A DNA stretch of 64,000 bases from UBA8752 sp042095055 (GTDB taxonomy: Bacteria > Bacteroidota > Bacteroidia > Flavobacteriales_D > Sanyastnellaceae): contig JBELBZ010000004.1 in the NCBI GenBank assembly GCA_042095055.1, positions 1-64,000 of the forward strand, written 5' to 3'. Both the position numbers and the translations under genes were made by a program. Each line of letters starts with the position of its first letter. Position 1 is the stretch's first letter. Shown one piece after another: positions 49,999 to 58,402 of the stretch. The notes under the pieces are model-generated. The model did not search any database and was not told where the DNA came from. It was given only the letters and a program-made list of their open reading frames with translations.

Positions 49999-52965
49999 AT
50001 GCGTTGCCTTTCTTTCCTTTTATTCTTGCTCCTCTCGGTTGGGGCACAGGCTCAAGTAGACCTGCTCGGGGGTGCTCCTCTTTCTACGACCCCTCCTACC
50101 TTTTCATCACAGTCCCATGGGCTTTCTCCCACGGGTCTGTGGGATGATCCAGCGGCACCATTGCCGACCAACGCCTGGTGGCAAAACCTCGCCTTGGGCG
50201 GTGGCGGGCTGACGGTGAACACGCTGCCTTATTTGGTGCAGCTCGACAACAGTGCTTTGCGTTTTTGTATTCCCGGCAAGGTGGTTTCAGAGAATTACAT
50301 CCTGACCACATTTACGGACAACCTCAATTTCGGAGCGGTCCAGGGACTCTCATCACGAAACATCACCGATTACGGTCCACTGCATGTCAGCGTTGACTGG
50401 GGCTCGGGCTCGGGTTCCATGCGGACGGACCTCGTGCGTGGCCAGGCTTATATGACGGCGCATTACAATGGGTTGACCCCTCGCGTTGGGACGGTCCACG
50501 CCATCATCAGTGTGAATGGAGGTTCACCAGGGGCCTCGTCCACCGGCACCAAGTTTGTGCTGCAGCTCAACAACGGACAGACCTGGGTGGTTTACGCGTC
50601 AAGCCCGATTACCATGAGCGCATCAGGCGGTGCATTGGTGGCATCGGGAACGTTCACCGGGTCTCTGCGTGCGGCCATATCAGATGGCAACGATGAAGCT
50701 GTTTTGGATGCCCATGCGGGCAGAATTCCTGTTGGCGGGACGGTTTCTGCCACTGCGACTGGTGACCTCGGTGAGTTGGTCTTCGATTGGGAGACGGAGG
50801 GCACTGGTCCGCTGTTGATGTTGGCATTGCCGCACCACATGGACGTTCTGGTGTCGCCTTCGACCCCGGGTGTTGTGCGCAATACTTTGAAGGGTGACAT
50901 GACCGGGATTTCGGGGCTGACTTGGACGATGGAGGAGCCGCTGACCACCATTGGATTTGAGTCGCCCAATGGCATTGCACCTGCTTTGGAGCAGGATGTT
51001 CGCAATGCCTTGGCCCAAGATGTGAACTTCTCTGTGACGGCTGCGGACCCTTATTTCGGGGGCAAGCAGTTTTCTGCACTTGGACGCTTGGCGCTGATTG
51101 CCGATGAGTTGGGTGAGACGTCATTGGCCAACAGCTATCGGAATACGCTGGGTGCTGCCCTTGAGCAGCGTTTGTCCGGCCAGGATGGTGACCCCTTGTT
51201 GTACGACAATACGTGGGGTGGGCTGGTCGCTTCTTCCGGCATCAACAATGCAGGTGCGGCTTTCGGCCAGGGGTATTACAACGACCACCATTTCCATTAC
51301 GGATATTGGATTTATGCAGCGGCCGCCATGGCCAAAGGCAATCCGAGCTGGGTGTCGACGTGGGGAGACGAGGTGATGGACCTGATCCGTGACATCGCTG
51401 AGCCATCAGGGGCTGACCCGCATTACGGTTACATGCGCAACAAAGACTGGTTTGTAGGCCATTCATGGGCGGCAGGTTTGTTTGAGTTTGGGGATTCACG
51501 CAATCAAGAGAGCTCTTCAGAGGCGGTCAACGCCTGGTATGGGGTGTACCTCTACGGTTTGGCCATCGAAGACGACCGCATTCGGGACTTGGGCCGGATG
51601 ATGTTGGCCACAGAACTGCGCGCCACTTGGAAGTATTGGCAGATCAACGATGGCGAGGGCATCTACCCAGAGCCGTTTGCTTCCAATAAAGTGGTGGGCA
51701 TTTTGTGGGGCACCAAGGTGGACCATGCCACGTTCTTCGGAGCGAACCTCGAGTTTATCCATGGCATCCAGATGTTGCCATTCACGCCCATCACAGAGGA
51801 ATTGTTGCGGGCAGAGTGGATCGAGGAGGAGTACCCTGTGGTCTCTTCAGTGCTGGGCAGTCCTGCCTTGGGTGAAGGGTGGAAGGGTTTTATCTACATG
51901 GCCCACGCCGTGATTGACCCTGACGCCGCCTGGAGTGAGGCGGCCACCTTGACGGGGTACGATGATGGCAACACCAAAACCAACACCTTGTATTGGCTGG
52001 CCACCAGGCCAGGGATAGGTGACGGCACAGGCGGTGGTGGCGGCGACGGCGGTGGCGGCGGCACAGTGACCGGTTGTACGGATCCGTCTGCCATCAATTA
52101 CACATTGAACGCCACCATCGACGATGGCTCTTGCATCTTCCCGGTCACTTTGTCGGTGGACATGAACGATCCTTCATCGCCCGACGGCCCCATTTATTTG
52201 GCGGGGACGTTCAACGGATGGAATGCGGGATCGGATCCTTTGTCTGACCCTGATGGAGATGGCATTTGGACCATTACGATGAACTGGCCGCAGAGTATAC
52301 AGGAGTACAAATTCACCACGTTCGACTGGGGCGTGTCGGAGCAGTTTGCTGGAGGTGAGTCTTGTACACTGACGACCGGAGAATTCGTCAACCGCGTGTT
52401 GACGGTGGATGGCGCTATCGTCATGCCAGCGGTGTGTTGGGAAAGCTGTGAAGTCTGTGTGGGCGGCTGTCCAGCGGATGTGGACGCTGACGGAATTTGT
52501 GACAACGTTGACCCTTGCGTGGGCGAGTTGGATGCTTGCGGAATATGCAACGGGCCAGGCGCGGTCTATGACTGCGGGTGTGCGGACATCCCCTCAGGGG
52601 ACTGCGACTGCAATGGCAACGAGCTCGATGTTCTCGGGGTCTGCGGTGGCGGTTGCACAGCTGACGCTGATGGAGATGACATATGCGACGATGTCGACCC
52701 TTGTGTGGGCGCATACGATGCTGTGGGCATTTGCAATGGCTCGTGCCAGAGCGACACGAATGACAACGGCATTTGTGACCAAGATGATGTGGCGGGTTGC
52801 ACCTACCCTGGAGCCCTGAATTATGCTTCTGGTGCCACCATGGATAATGGCAGTTGTGAATTTGACCTGTCCTCAAATTGTCCAGCTGACGTGAACCAAG
52901 ATGGTTTGGTTGGCGTCTCAGACATCTTGCTCATTCTGTCTGAATTTGGTCAGACTTGCAATTGA
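49999..52965 (+). CDS. secreted GH81 endo-1,3-beta-glucanase with accessory domains
   Basis: 988 residues. Signal peptide MRCLSFLLFLLLSVGAQAQ. The GH81 catalytic domain covers about residues 25-670: PLPTNAWWQNLALG, DHHFHYGYWIYAAAAMAKGNP and the acidic catalytic segment NQESSSEAVNAWYG near residue 500. A glycine linker (about 674-690) precedes a CTDPSAINYTLNATIDDGSC motif, an E-set/CBM48-like domain (GPIYLAGTFNGWN, about 718-805), aspartate-rich cysteine repeats like thrombospondin type 3 or EF-hand (DVDADGICDNVDPC, DADGDDICDDVDPC), a second CTYPGALNYASGATMDNGSC motif and a dockerin-like end CPADVNQDGLVGVSDILLIL. It probably hydrolyses laminarin-type glucans from algae. No T9SS domain is recognised at the C-terminus. 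Confidence 0.92.
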   Translation: MRCLSFLLFLLLSVGAQAQVDLLGGAPLSTTPPTFSSQSHGLSPTGLWDDPAAPLPTNAWWQNLALGGGGLTVNTLPYLVQLDNSALRFCIPGKVVSENYILTTFTDNLNFGAVQGLSSRNITDYGPLHVSVDWGSGSGSMRTDLVRGQAYMTAHYNGLTPRVGTVHAIISVNGGSPGASSTGTKFVLQLNNGQTWVVYASSPITMSASGGALVASGTFTGSLRAAISDGNDEAVLDAHAGRIPVGGTVSATATGDLGELVFDWETEGTGPLLMLALPHHMDVLVSPSTPGVVRNTLKGDMTGISGLTWTMEEPLTTIGFESPNGIAPALEQDVRNALAQDVNFSVTAADPYFGGKQFSALGRLALIADELGETSLANSYRNTLGAALEQRLSGQDGDPLLYDNTWGGLVASSGINNAGAAFGQGYYNDHHFHYGYWIYAAAAMAKGNPSWVSTWGDEVMDLIRDIAEPSGADPHYGYMRNKDWFVGHSWAAGLFEFGDSRNQESSSEAVNAWYGVYLYGLAIEDDRIRDLGRMMLATELRATWKYWQINDGEGIYPEPFASNKVVGILWGTKVDHATFFGANLEFIHGIQMLPFTPITEELLRAEWIEEEYPVVSSVLGSPALGEGWKGFIYMAHAVIDPDAAWSEAATLTGYDDGNTKTNTLYWLATRPGIGDGTGGGGGDGGGGGTVTGCTDPSAINYTLNATIDDGSCIFPVTLSVDMNDPSSPDGPIYLAGTFNGWNAGSDPLSDPDGDGIWTITMNWPQSIQEYKFTTFDWGVSEQFAGGESCTLTTGEFVNRVLTVDGAIVMPAVCWESCEVCVGGCPADVDADGICDNVDPCVGELDACGICNGPGAVYDCGCADIPSGDCDCNGNELDVLGVCGGGCTADADGDDICDDVDPCVGAYDAVGICNGSCQSDTNDNGICDQDDVAGCTYPGALNYASGATMDNGSCEFDLSSNCPADVNQDGLVGVSDILLILSEFGQTCN

Positions 52966-52988
52966 ATAAAAGGAAAACATTCATCACG

Positions 52989-53016
52989 AAAAAGCCCGGC
53001 GAAAGCCGGGCTTTTT
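52989..53016. terminator. bidirectional terminator between the GH81 gene and tRNA-Cys
   Basis: A perfect 12-bp stem (AAAAAGCCCGGC / GCCGGGCTTTTT) closed by a GAAA tetraloop, with a U tract in both directions. It serves the glucanase gene from the left and tRNA-Cys from the right. Confidence 0.85.
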
Positions 53017-53018
53017 GT

Positions 53019-53092
53019 TGGAGGTCTGGAGCGGATTCGAACCGCTGTAGCAGCTTTTGCAGAGCTGAGCCTAGCCACTCGGCCACCAGACC
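53019..53092 (-). tRNA. tRNA-Cys (GCA), CCA encoded
   Basis: Read on the minus strand: a 7-bp acceptor stem GGTCTGG/CCAGACC, discriminator T (U73, a cysteine identity base), and genomic CCA at 53021-53019. The anticodon stem CAGCT/AGCTG closes the loop CTGCAAA, giving anticodon GCA (53060-53058). The T arm AGCGGTTCGAATCCGCT is standard. It is followed by the shared terminator. Confidence 0.96.
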
Positions 53093-53169
53093 AGTTTTCC
53101 CCACCGTTGCGGGGATGCAAATATACGGAAGGTGTACCGCAGGGTTTCATTCAGTCTAATTTTCATGCC

Positions 53170-54033
53170 GTGGAAAGGAGGGAAGCAAGGGGTCCTGTAT
53201 GGCGCGCATGGCCAGCCAATGTGCTGACGCTGATGAATTTGGGGTCCGGTGCATTGGTGTGTTGGTGGGCCGCATCGGAGTTTGATTTAGGTTGGTCGCC
53301 GGCCGAATGGCTGGCTTCTTTGGGCATGTTGGAGTCTTGGATGGACCTCACAGGGGCCGGGGAAAGGCGCGTTGCAGGACTGCAATGGATGATGGCGGTG
53401 TGGATGTTCGGTCAATTGTGTGACCTGCTCGATGGAGCTGTGGCCCGATGGATGGGCGCTCAGAATGGACAAGGTGCCATGCTGGACTCCATGGCCGACT
53501 TGATTTCCGCAGGCTTGGCTCCCGCCTTTGTTGGCATGGCATTGATGATGGAGTGGCAAGCCATGGGGATCCTTCCAAAAGCACTCGGAGCGCTGACATT
53601 GTTGCCCCTTTCGGTCGCAATGGCTGCGGCCTGGCGGCTGGCACGGTTTTCACTCAAAGCGACCTTCGAGGGCACTGCTGCTGATACAACTTCAGGGGAC
53701 TTTGAGGGGATCCCTGCCCCATTTGCTGCACTGTATTGGGGCGGAGTGCTCTTGATTTGGTCACAGAGTTCAGGAATGGAAGGTCAATGGTTGTGGATTT
53801 TGGGCCTTCTGGGGGCCACGCTCTTGCCCTTGGGCATGGTGTCCACTTGGCCTCAGGTGGGCTTTAAACATTGGGGGGCCAACAAGCAGTGGGATGCCCT
53901 GCGTTTGACTTGGCTTCTGACGGTGCTGTTGGTTTGTCTCTTTTTGAGGCCTGCTGGTATTGTTGTTGCCTTAATTTCGTACCCGTTGTTTGGGGCCATG
54001 AGTCACCGGTTCCTCTCAAAGAAATCGCACTGA
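53170..54033 (+). CDS. pssA: CDP-diacylglycerol-serine O-phosphatidyltransferase
   Basis: About 287 residues from a GTG at 53170; no ATG fits, and a TTG at 53107 is an alternative. The CDP-alcohol phosphotransferase motif D-x2-DG-x2-AR-x8-G-x3-D-x3-D is complete in CDLLDGAVARWMGAQNGQG followed by AMLDSMADL. Several hydrophobic helices follow (about eight membrane spans in all), and the long family of PssA in Bacteroidota fits in size. It makes phosphatidylserine, the precursor of phosphatidylethanolamine. It ends 2 nt before purS. Confidence 0.88.
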   Translation: MERREARGPVWRAWPANVLTLMNLGSGALVCWWAASEFDLGWSPAEWLASLGMLESWMDLTGAGERRVAGLQWMMAVWMFGQLCDLLDGAVARWMGAQNGQGAMLDSMADLISAGLAPAFVGMALMMEWQAMGILPKALGALTLLPLSVAMAAAWRLARFSLKATFEGTAADTTSGDFEGIPAPFAALYWGGVLLIWSQSSGMEGQWLWILGLLGATLLPLGMVSTWPQVGFKHWGANKQWDALRLTWLLTVLLVCLFLRPAGIVVALISYPLFGAMSHRFLSKKSH

Positions 54034-54035
54034 AT

Positions 54036-54302
54036 ATGCACTTCCACGCGGCCATTGACATTCTCCCCCTTCCTGGCCTCCTTGACCCTCAGGGCAAGGC
54101 GGTGACGAACAACCTTCCCAACATTGGCTTGGGTCAGCTCACGAATGTTCGGATCGGCAAGCACATCACCCTTGACATCGAAGCAGATACCCGCGAGGAT
54201 GCGGAGCGCTTGGTAGGTGAAGCGTGTGAAAAGCTGTTGGCCAACCCCATCATGGAGCGTTTTGAGTTCCGGGTGTTCACCGCAGAGGAAGCCGCACTTT
54301 AA
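54036..54302 (+). CDS. purS: phosphoribosylformylglycinamidine synthase subunit PurS
   Basis: 88 residues from ATG 54036; the frame extends upstream into pssA but only this part is PurS-like. Seen: LPGLLDPQGKAVTNNLPNIGLGQLTNVRIGKHITLDIEA and the C-terminal CEKLLANPIMERFEFRV, both typical of PurS. It joins PurL and PurQ in the fourth step of purine synthesis. Neither partner is in the window. Its presence implies the split PurSLQ enzyme rather than the single large PurL. It is translationally linked to pssA by proximity. Confidence 0.93.
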   Translation: MHFHAAIDILPLPGLLDPQGKAVTNNLPNIGLGQLTNVRIGKHITLDIEADTREDAERLVGEACEKLLANPIMERFEFRVFTAEEAAL

Positions 54303-54462
54303 CAGCCCCCTTTTTTGTGCTGCGGGTAAGCTGACCGGGCTTGATGTCGTTTTGCCCAAGTGCGCATTCAAACCTTCGTGCACAGGTTTGGACATGCCCA
54401 GCGAAAGTGGCACGCCCTTTTGCTCTACTTTGCACCGATTCCCTAAGATTCACATCGACTTC

Positions 54463-56655
54463 ATGAGCCGTTTTTCTCCCTGTTTGGCGCTGCTTTGCGC
54501 CGCTACCTTTGCCGCCTGTTCAACCACGGATTCCGAGATGCCCAATTCTGAAATGCCTGCAGCCCCTGATGCAAAAAAGATTCCTTTGGAGTTGACGGAC
54601 CACGGGGATACCCGCGTCGATGACTACTTCTGGATGCGCCTGAGCGACGAGCAGAAAAAAGCAGAAACTCCAGATGCCCAAACGCAGGATGTACTGGATT
54701 ACCTGACTGAAGAAAACGCGTACATCGATGGAGCCTTGGCACACACCAAGGACCTGCAAGACCAGCTGTTCGATGAAATTGTAGGTCGGATTAAAAAGGA
54801 CGACCGCAGTGTTCCGGTCAAGGACCGCGGGTATTGGTATTACACCCGCTATGAAGAGGGCAAGGAGTACGCCATCAATTGCCGGAAGCCTGCTGGTGAT
54901 GAGACAAAATATGAGGAATGTGGTGGTGAGGAAGAGGTCATGATGGACCAAAATGTCATGGCCGAAGGGCATGATTACTTCTCTATGGGGGGCATGCGTG
55001 TGAGCGATGACAACAACCTGTTGGCCTTTGCGGTGGATACAGTGAGCCGACGTCAGTACACGGTGCATTTCAAGGATTTGTCTACCGGTGAGATTTTGGC
55101 CGATGAGATTCCCTTGACCACAGGCGGCGCCACTTGGGCCGCTGACAACAAGACCGTATTCTACACGCGGAAGGACGAGCAGACTTTGCGGAGCAATCAG
55201 GTGTTCCGCCATGTGCTGGGGACCTCGGTTGAGGATGACGTTTTGGTTTTTGAAGAGGAGGACGAGACGTTTGCTTGTGGGGTGTACCGCACCAAGAGCG
55301 ACGCTTATTTGGTGATTTACACCTCTCAGACATTGTCTCAGGAGTACCGGGTGCTGGCGGCCGATGACCCCACTGGGGAGTGGAAGGTATTTCAGCCCCG
55401 TGAGCGCGACCTCGAATACGGCATCAGCCATTACGGAGACCATTTCTATGTCGTCACCAACCTCGACGCCAAGAACTTCCGCCTGATGAAGACCCCGGTG
55501 AACGCCACGACCAAGGACAACTGGGAGGAGGTCATCCCGCACAGGGACGATGTGTTGCTCGAAGGCATTGAGATTTTCAAGGACTTCCTCGTTGTAGAAG
55601 AGCGCAAGAATGGCCTCAACCAGATTCGGATCAAAAGCTGGGACGGAGCCAAGGATGAATACTTGGAGTTCAACGACCCTGCCTATACCTGTGGCACGAG
55701 ATCGAACCCCGACTTCAACACTGAGATTTTGCGGTTTGGCTACAGTTCCATGACCACGCCGAGCAGTTCCTATGACCACAACATGCGGACCGGTGAGCGG
55801 ACTCTGCTCAAGCAACAGGAAGTCGTCGACGAGAACTTTTCTCCGGACAACTACACTTCAGAGCGCCTGATGGTCGAGGTCCGCGACGGTGTCAAAGTAC
55901 CGGTGAGCATGGTGTACCGCAAGGGCACAAAGCGCGACGGAAACAACCCCTTCTTGCTCTATGCGTACGGCAGTTACGGCAGCAGCATGGATCCTTATTT
56001 CTCGAGTGTTCGCCTCTCATTGCTGGACCGCGGATTCGTTTATGCCATTGCACACATCCGTGGAGGTCAGGAGATGGGACGCCAATGGTATGAAGACGGC
56101 AAGCTGCTCAAGAAGCAGAATACCTTCAATGACTTTGAAGATGTGGGCCGTGCGATGGTGGAGATGAAGTACACATCACCCGAGCACCTCTACGCCATGG
56201 GCGGTTCTGCAGGAGGTCTGTTGATGGGCGCTGTGATGAACCAGGCACCGGAGCTGTTCAATGGTGTGGTGGCAGCGGTTCCGTTTGTGGACGTCATCAA
56301 CACCATGCTCGACGAGTCCATTCCATTGACCACCTTTGAATTTGACGAGTGGGGAAATCCGAAGAACGAGGAGTATTACCACTACATGAAGTCATACAGC
56401 CCGTATGACCAAGTGAAGGCGCAGGAATACCCCAATACATTGGTGACCACAGGGTATTGGGACAGCCAGGTGCAGTATTGGGAGCCCGCGAAATGGGTGG
56501 CCAAGTTGCGCGACTATCACAAGGGCGAAAACCTTTTGCTCTTCCACACCAATATGGACGCTGGTCACGGGGGCCAATCCGGTCGTTTCCGCCGTTACCG
56601 TGAAACCGCATTGGAATATGCGTTCATGATGGACTTGGAAGGCATCACCGAGTAA
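54463..56655 (+). CDS. S9 family prolyl oligopeptidase (protease II-like) lipoprotein
   Basis: 730 residues from ATG 54463; the frame runs further upstream but the signal peptide MSRFSPCLALLCAATFAAC fixes this start, with lipobox Cys20. The N-terminal beta-propeller part begins VDDYFWMRLSDEQKK. The C-terminal alpha/beta-hydrolase holds the triad: Ser582 in AMGGSAGGLLMG, Asp in TTGYWDSQVQYWEPAKW and His in MDAGHGGQSGRF. These are characteristic of oligopeptidase B, which cleaves after basic residues; substrate choice here is inferred. It is probably anchored in the cell envelope. Confidence 0.94.
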   Translation: MSRFSPCLALLCAATFAACSTTDSEMPNSEMPAAPDAKKIPLELTDHGDTRVDDYFWMRLSDEQKKAETPDAQTQDVLDYLTEENAYIDGALAHTKDLQDQLFDEIVGRIKKDDRSVPVKDRGYWYYTRYEEGKEYAINCRKPAGDETKYEECGGEEEVMMDQNVMAEGHDYFSMGGMRVSDDNNLLAFAVDTVSRRQYTVHFKDLSTGEILADEIPLTTGGATWAADNKTVFYTRKDEQTLRSNQVFRHVLGTSVEDDVLVFEEEDETFACGVYRTKSDAYLVIYTSQTLSQEYRVLAADDPTGEWKVFQPRERDLEYGISHYGDHFYVVTNLDAKNFRLMKTPVNATTKDNWEEVIPHRDDVLLEGIEIFKDFLVVEERKNGLNQIRIKSWDGAKDEYLEFNDPAYTCGTRSNPDFNTEILRFGYSSMTTPSSSYDHNMRTGERTLLKQQEVVDENFSPDNYTSERLMVEVRDGVKVPVSMVYRKGTKRDGNNPFLLYAYGSYGSSMDPYFSSVRLSLLDRGFVYAIAHIRGGQEMGRQWYEDGKLLKKQNTFNDFEDVGRAMVEMKYTSPEHLYAMGGSAGGLLMGAVMNQAPELFNGVVAAVPFVDVINTMLDESIPLTTFEFDEWGNPKNEEYYHYMKSYSPYDQVKAQEYPNTLVTTGYWDSQVQYWEPAKWVAKLRDYHKGENLLLFHTNMDAGHGGQSGRFRRYRETALEYAFMMDLEGITE

Positions 56656-56743
56656 ACAGGCCTTCTGGGCTTTCTGTTGTCGGTGCTTTCTGAGGTTCAT
56701 GTGGATTGAAACATCTGAAGCGGGGGAGACGTAAAATCGGGGT

Positions 56744-58402
56744 ATGCAACAATTCTATTGTCGGTTGCCTTGGGCGCCAGGTATGGCTTTGATGTTGGCT
56801 GTTTCACTGCTGGTGTTCAGCGGATGTGAGCGTCCAGCCGAAGAGTTTGAGGTGCCGTCTTGGACACCCATCCTCGCGGTTCCCTTGGTGGATACCCAAT
56901 TCGATTTAGAAGATGTTTTGCAGGTCCTTTCAGACAGCTTGGACACTGTTCCTGTCATTGGGCTCGAAGGTGGGCGTTTGGCTTTTGTGCACTCAGAGGA
57001 TTTTACAGGCACGCTGGCCGAGGATTGGCTGATGTTGCCTGAAGTGGTGGAGTCGGCTGAATTGGTGTTGGACGAACTGCTGGCAACGGCGATCAATACT
57101 TCACCACCGAACACGGTGGTGACGCTGTCCGACAGCATGAAGTCCGAAATGACGGTGGATGCGCCTCCAGGAGCATTGGTGGACCTCATTGTGTTGGCAG
57201 AAGGAGAACTTTCGCTGACGGTAACCTCGACCATGGGGGACGCAGTGGGGGGACAGTTGACCATTCCTGAGCTGTTGGACCCCGCTGGTACGCCATGGAG
57301 TGCTGTATGGTCGCCGGATATGCTTGAGGGAGGAAGTTTTGTGGTTACCGAAGACCTTGCCGGTTGGAGCATCGAACCCGAAAACCTGAACGTTCAAGAC
57401 ACCAATGTGGTGCGGGCGCTGTTTGATGTGTTTGTCACCAATGACCCTGCACATACGGCACAAGAGGGGGAGTCACTTTCCGCGGCTTTTGTCATGGACG
57501 GCCTGGAGTTTGAGCGCGTCGAAGGTGACTTCGGGTCGTCAGCCATTTATTTGGAAGAGGGCACGACCACGGTGGCGCTGTTTGACGACCGATTTACGGT
57601 GTCGGGGTTGGCCATTGAAGAGGCGACGATTTCTGTCGAAGTGACCAATGGCTTTGGCGTTGAAGCCATATTGGATTCTGTGGCCTTGAGGGCGGTTGAC
57701 GATGGAGTGGTGACCAACGAATTGGAGTCTGAGGCCCCACCATTGGTCGTTCCCCCAGCGACAGGAAGTGCGCAATCGCCTTCAGTAACGTCTTGGTTTA
57801 TGGACGCCACGAACAGCAACATCACGTCATTCGTTTCTGCGGAGCCGCAGTTGCTGGAGTTGTCAGCTTGGGTGACGTCAAACCCGAATGGGTTTGACCC
57901 TTTGAATCCAAATTTTGTCGACGCCGATGGATTTGTGACGGGTGAAATGAGGGTAGAAGTTCCATTGGCCCTGCGCTTAGAGCAATTGGATTTTGTGGAC
58001 ACCCTCGACGCTACTTTGGCGTTTGAAGAGGAGGATTTGCAAGTGGACTCTGCTGAGTTGAGGCTGATTCTCCACAATGGTTTTCCGTTTGGTGTTGATG
58101 TCGCTGTTACGTTTCTGGATGAATTTGGAGCGCCTTTGGACAGCTTGAGTATGGCGCCATTGCCCCTGTTTACCATGCCTGTTTTGGATGGATCGGGGGA
58201 GCCGTTAGAGCCTGCCGTTTTTGTGTACGACCTGCCTTTGAACTGGGACCGTGCCGACCGTTTGCAGTCTATGAGCAGTGTGGTGATCCGCGCTTGGTCG
58301 TCTACTGCAGAGGCGCAAAATGGTGAAACGGTCTACTTGAATGAGAATCAGGCATTGCGCCTGGAATTGGCGGCAAAAATTTATGCGCGTGTTGACCAGT
58401 GA
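56744..58402 (+). CDS. large lipoprotein of unknown function, paired with a beta-barrel gene
   Basis: 552 residues. The signal (APGMALMLAVSLLVFSGC) ends in a lipobox at Cys28. The mature protein is very acidic, Val/Leu/Thr-rich and predicted to be beta-sandwich in character, beginning with the envelope-lipoprotein-like VPSWTPILAVPLVDTQFDLEDVL. I recognise no catalytic motif. It overlaps the next gene, a DUF5723 beta-barrel protein, by 20 nt, which suggests the two are made together and may form an outer-membrane complex. A weak TAAAATCG element lies 4 nt before the ATG. Confidence 0.8.
   Translation: MQQFYCRLPWAPGMALMLAVSLLVFSGCERPAEEFEVPSWTPILAVPLVDTQFDLEDVLQVLSDSLDTVPVIGLEGGRLAFVHSEDFTGTLAEDWLMLPEVVESAELVLDELLATAINTSPPNTVVTLSDSMKSEMTVDAPPGALVDLIVLAEGELSLTVTSTMGDAVGGQLTIPELLDPAGTPWSAVWSPDMLEGGSFVVTEDLAGWSIEPENLNVQDTNVVRALFDVFVTNDPAHTAQEGESLSAAFVMDGLEFERVEGDFGSSAIYLEEGTTTVALFDDRFTVSGLAIEEATISVEVTNGFGVEAILDSVALRAVDDGVVTNELESEAPPLVVPPATGSAQSPSVTSWFMDATNSNITSFVSAEPQLLELSAWVTSNPNGFDPLNPNFVDADGFVTGEMRVEVPLALRLEQLDFVDTLDATLAFEEEDLQVDSAELRLILHNGFPFGVDVAVTFLDEFGAPLDSLSMAPLPLFTMPVLDGSGEPLEPAVFVYDLPLNWDRADRLQSMSSVVIRAWSSTAEAQNGETVYLNENQALRLELAAKIYARVDQ

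Noticed and set aside
53019..53092. tRNA-Cys as an integration site for a mobile element
   Set aside because: No integrase, direct repeat of the tRNA end or atypical gene block is found on either side.
54421..54462. TACTTTG before the S9 peptidase as a promoter
   Set aside because: It is one base short of TAnnTTTG and has no -33 partner at the right distance.
54520..55815. A 431-codon open frame on the minus strand opposite the S9 peptidase
   Set aside because: Same reason: no domain, and the peptidase on the other strand has complete catalytic motifs.
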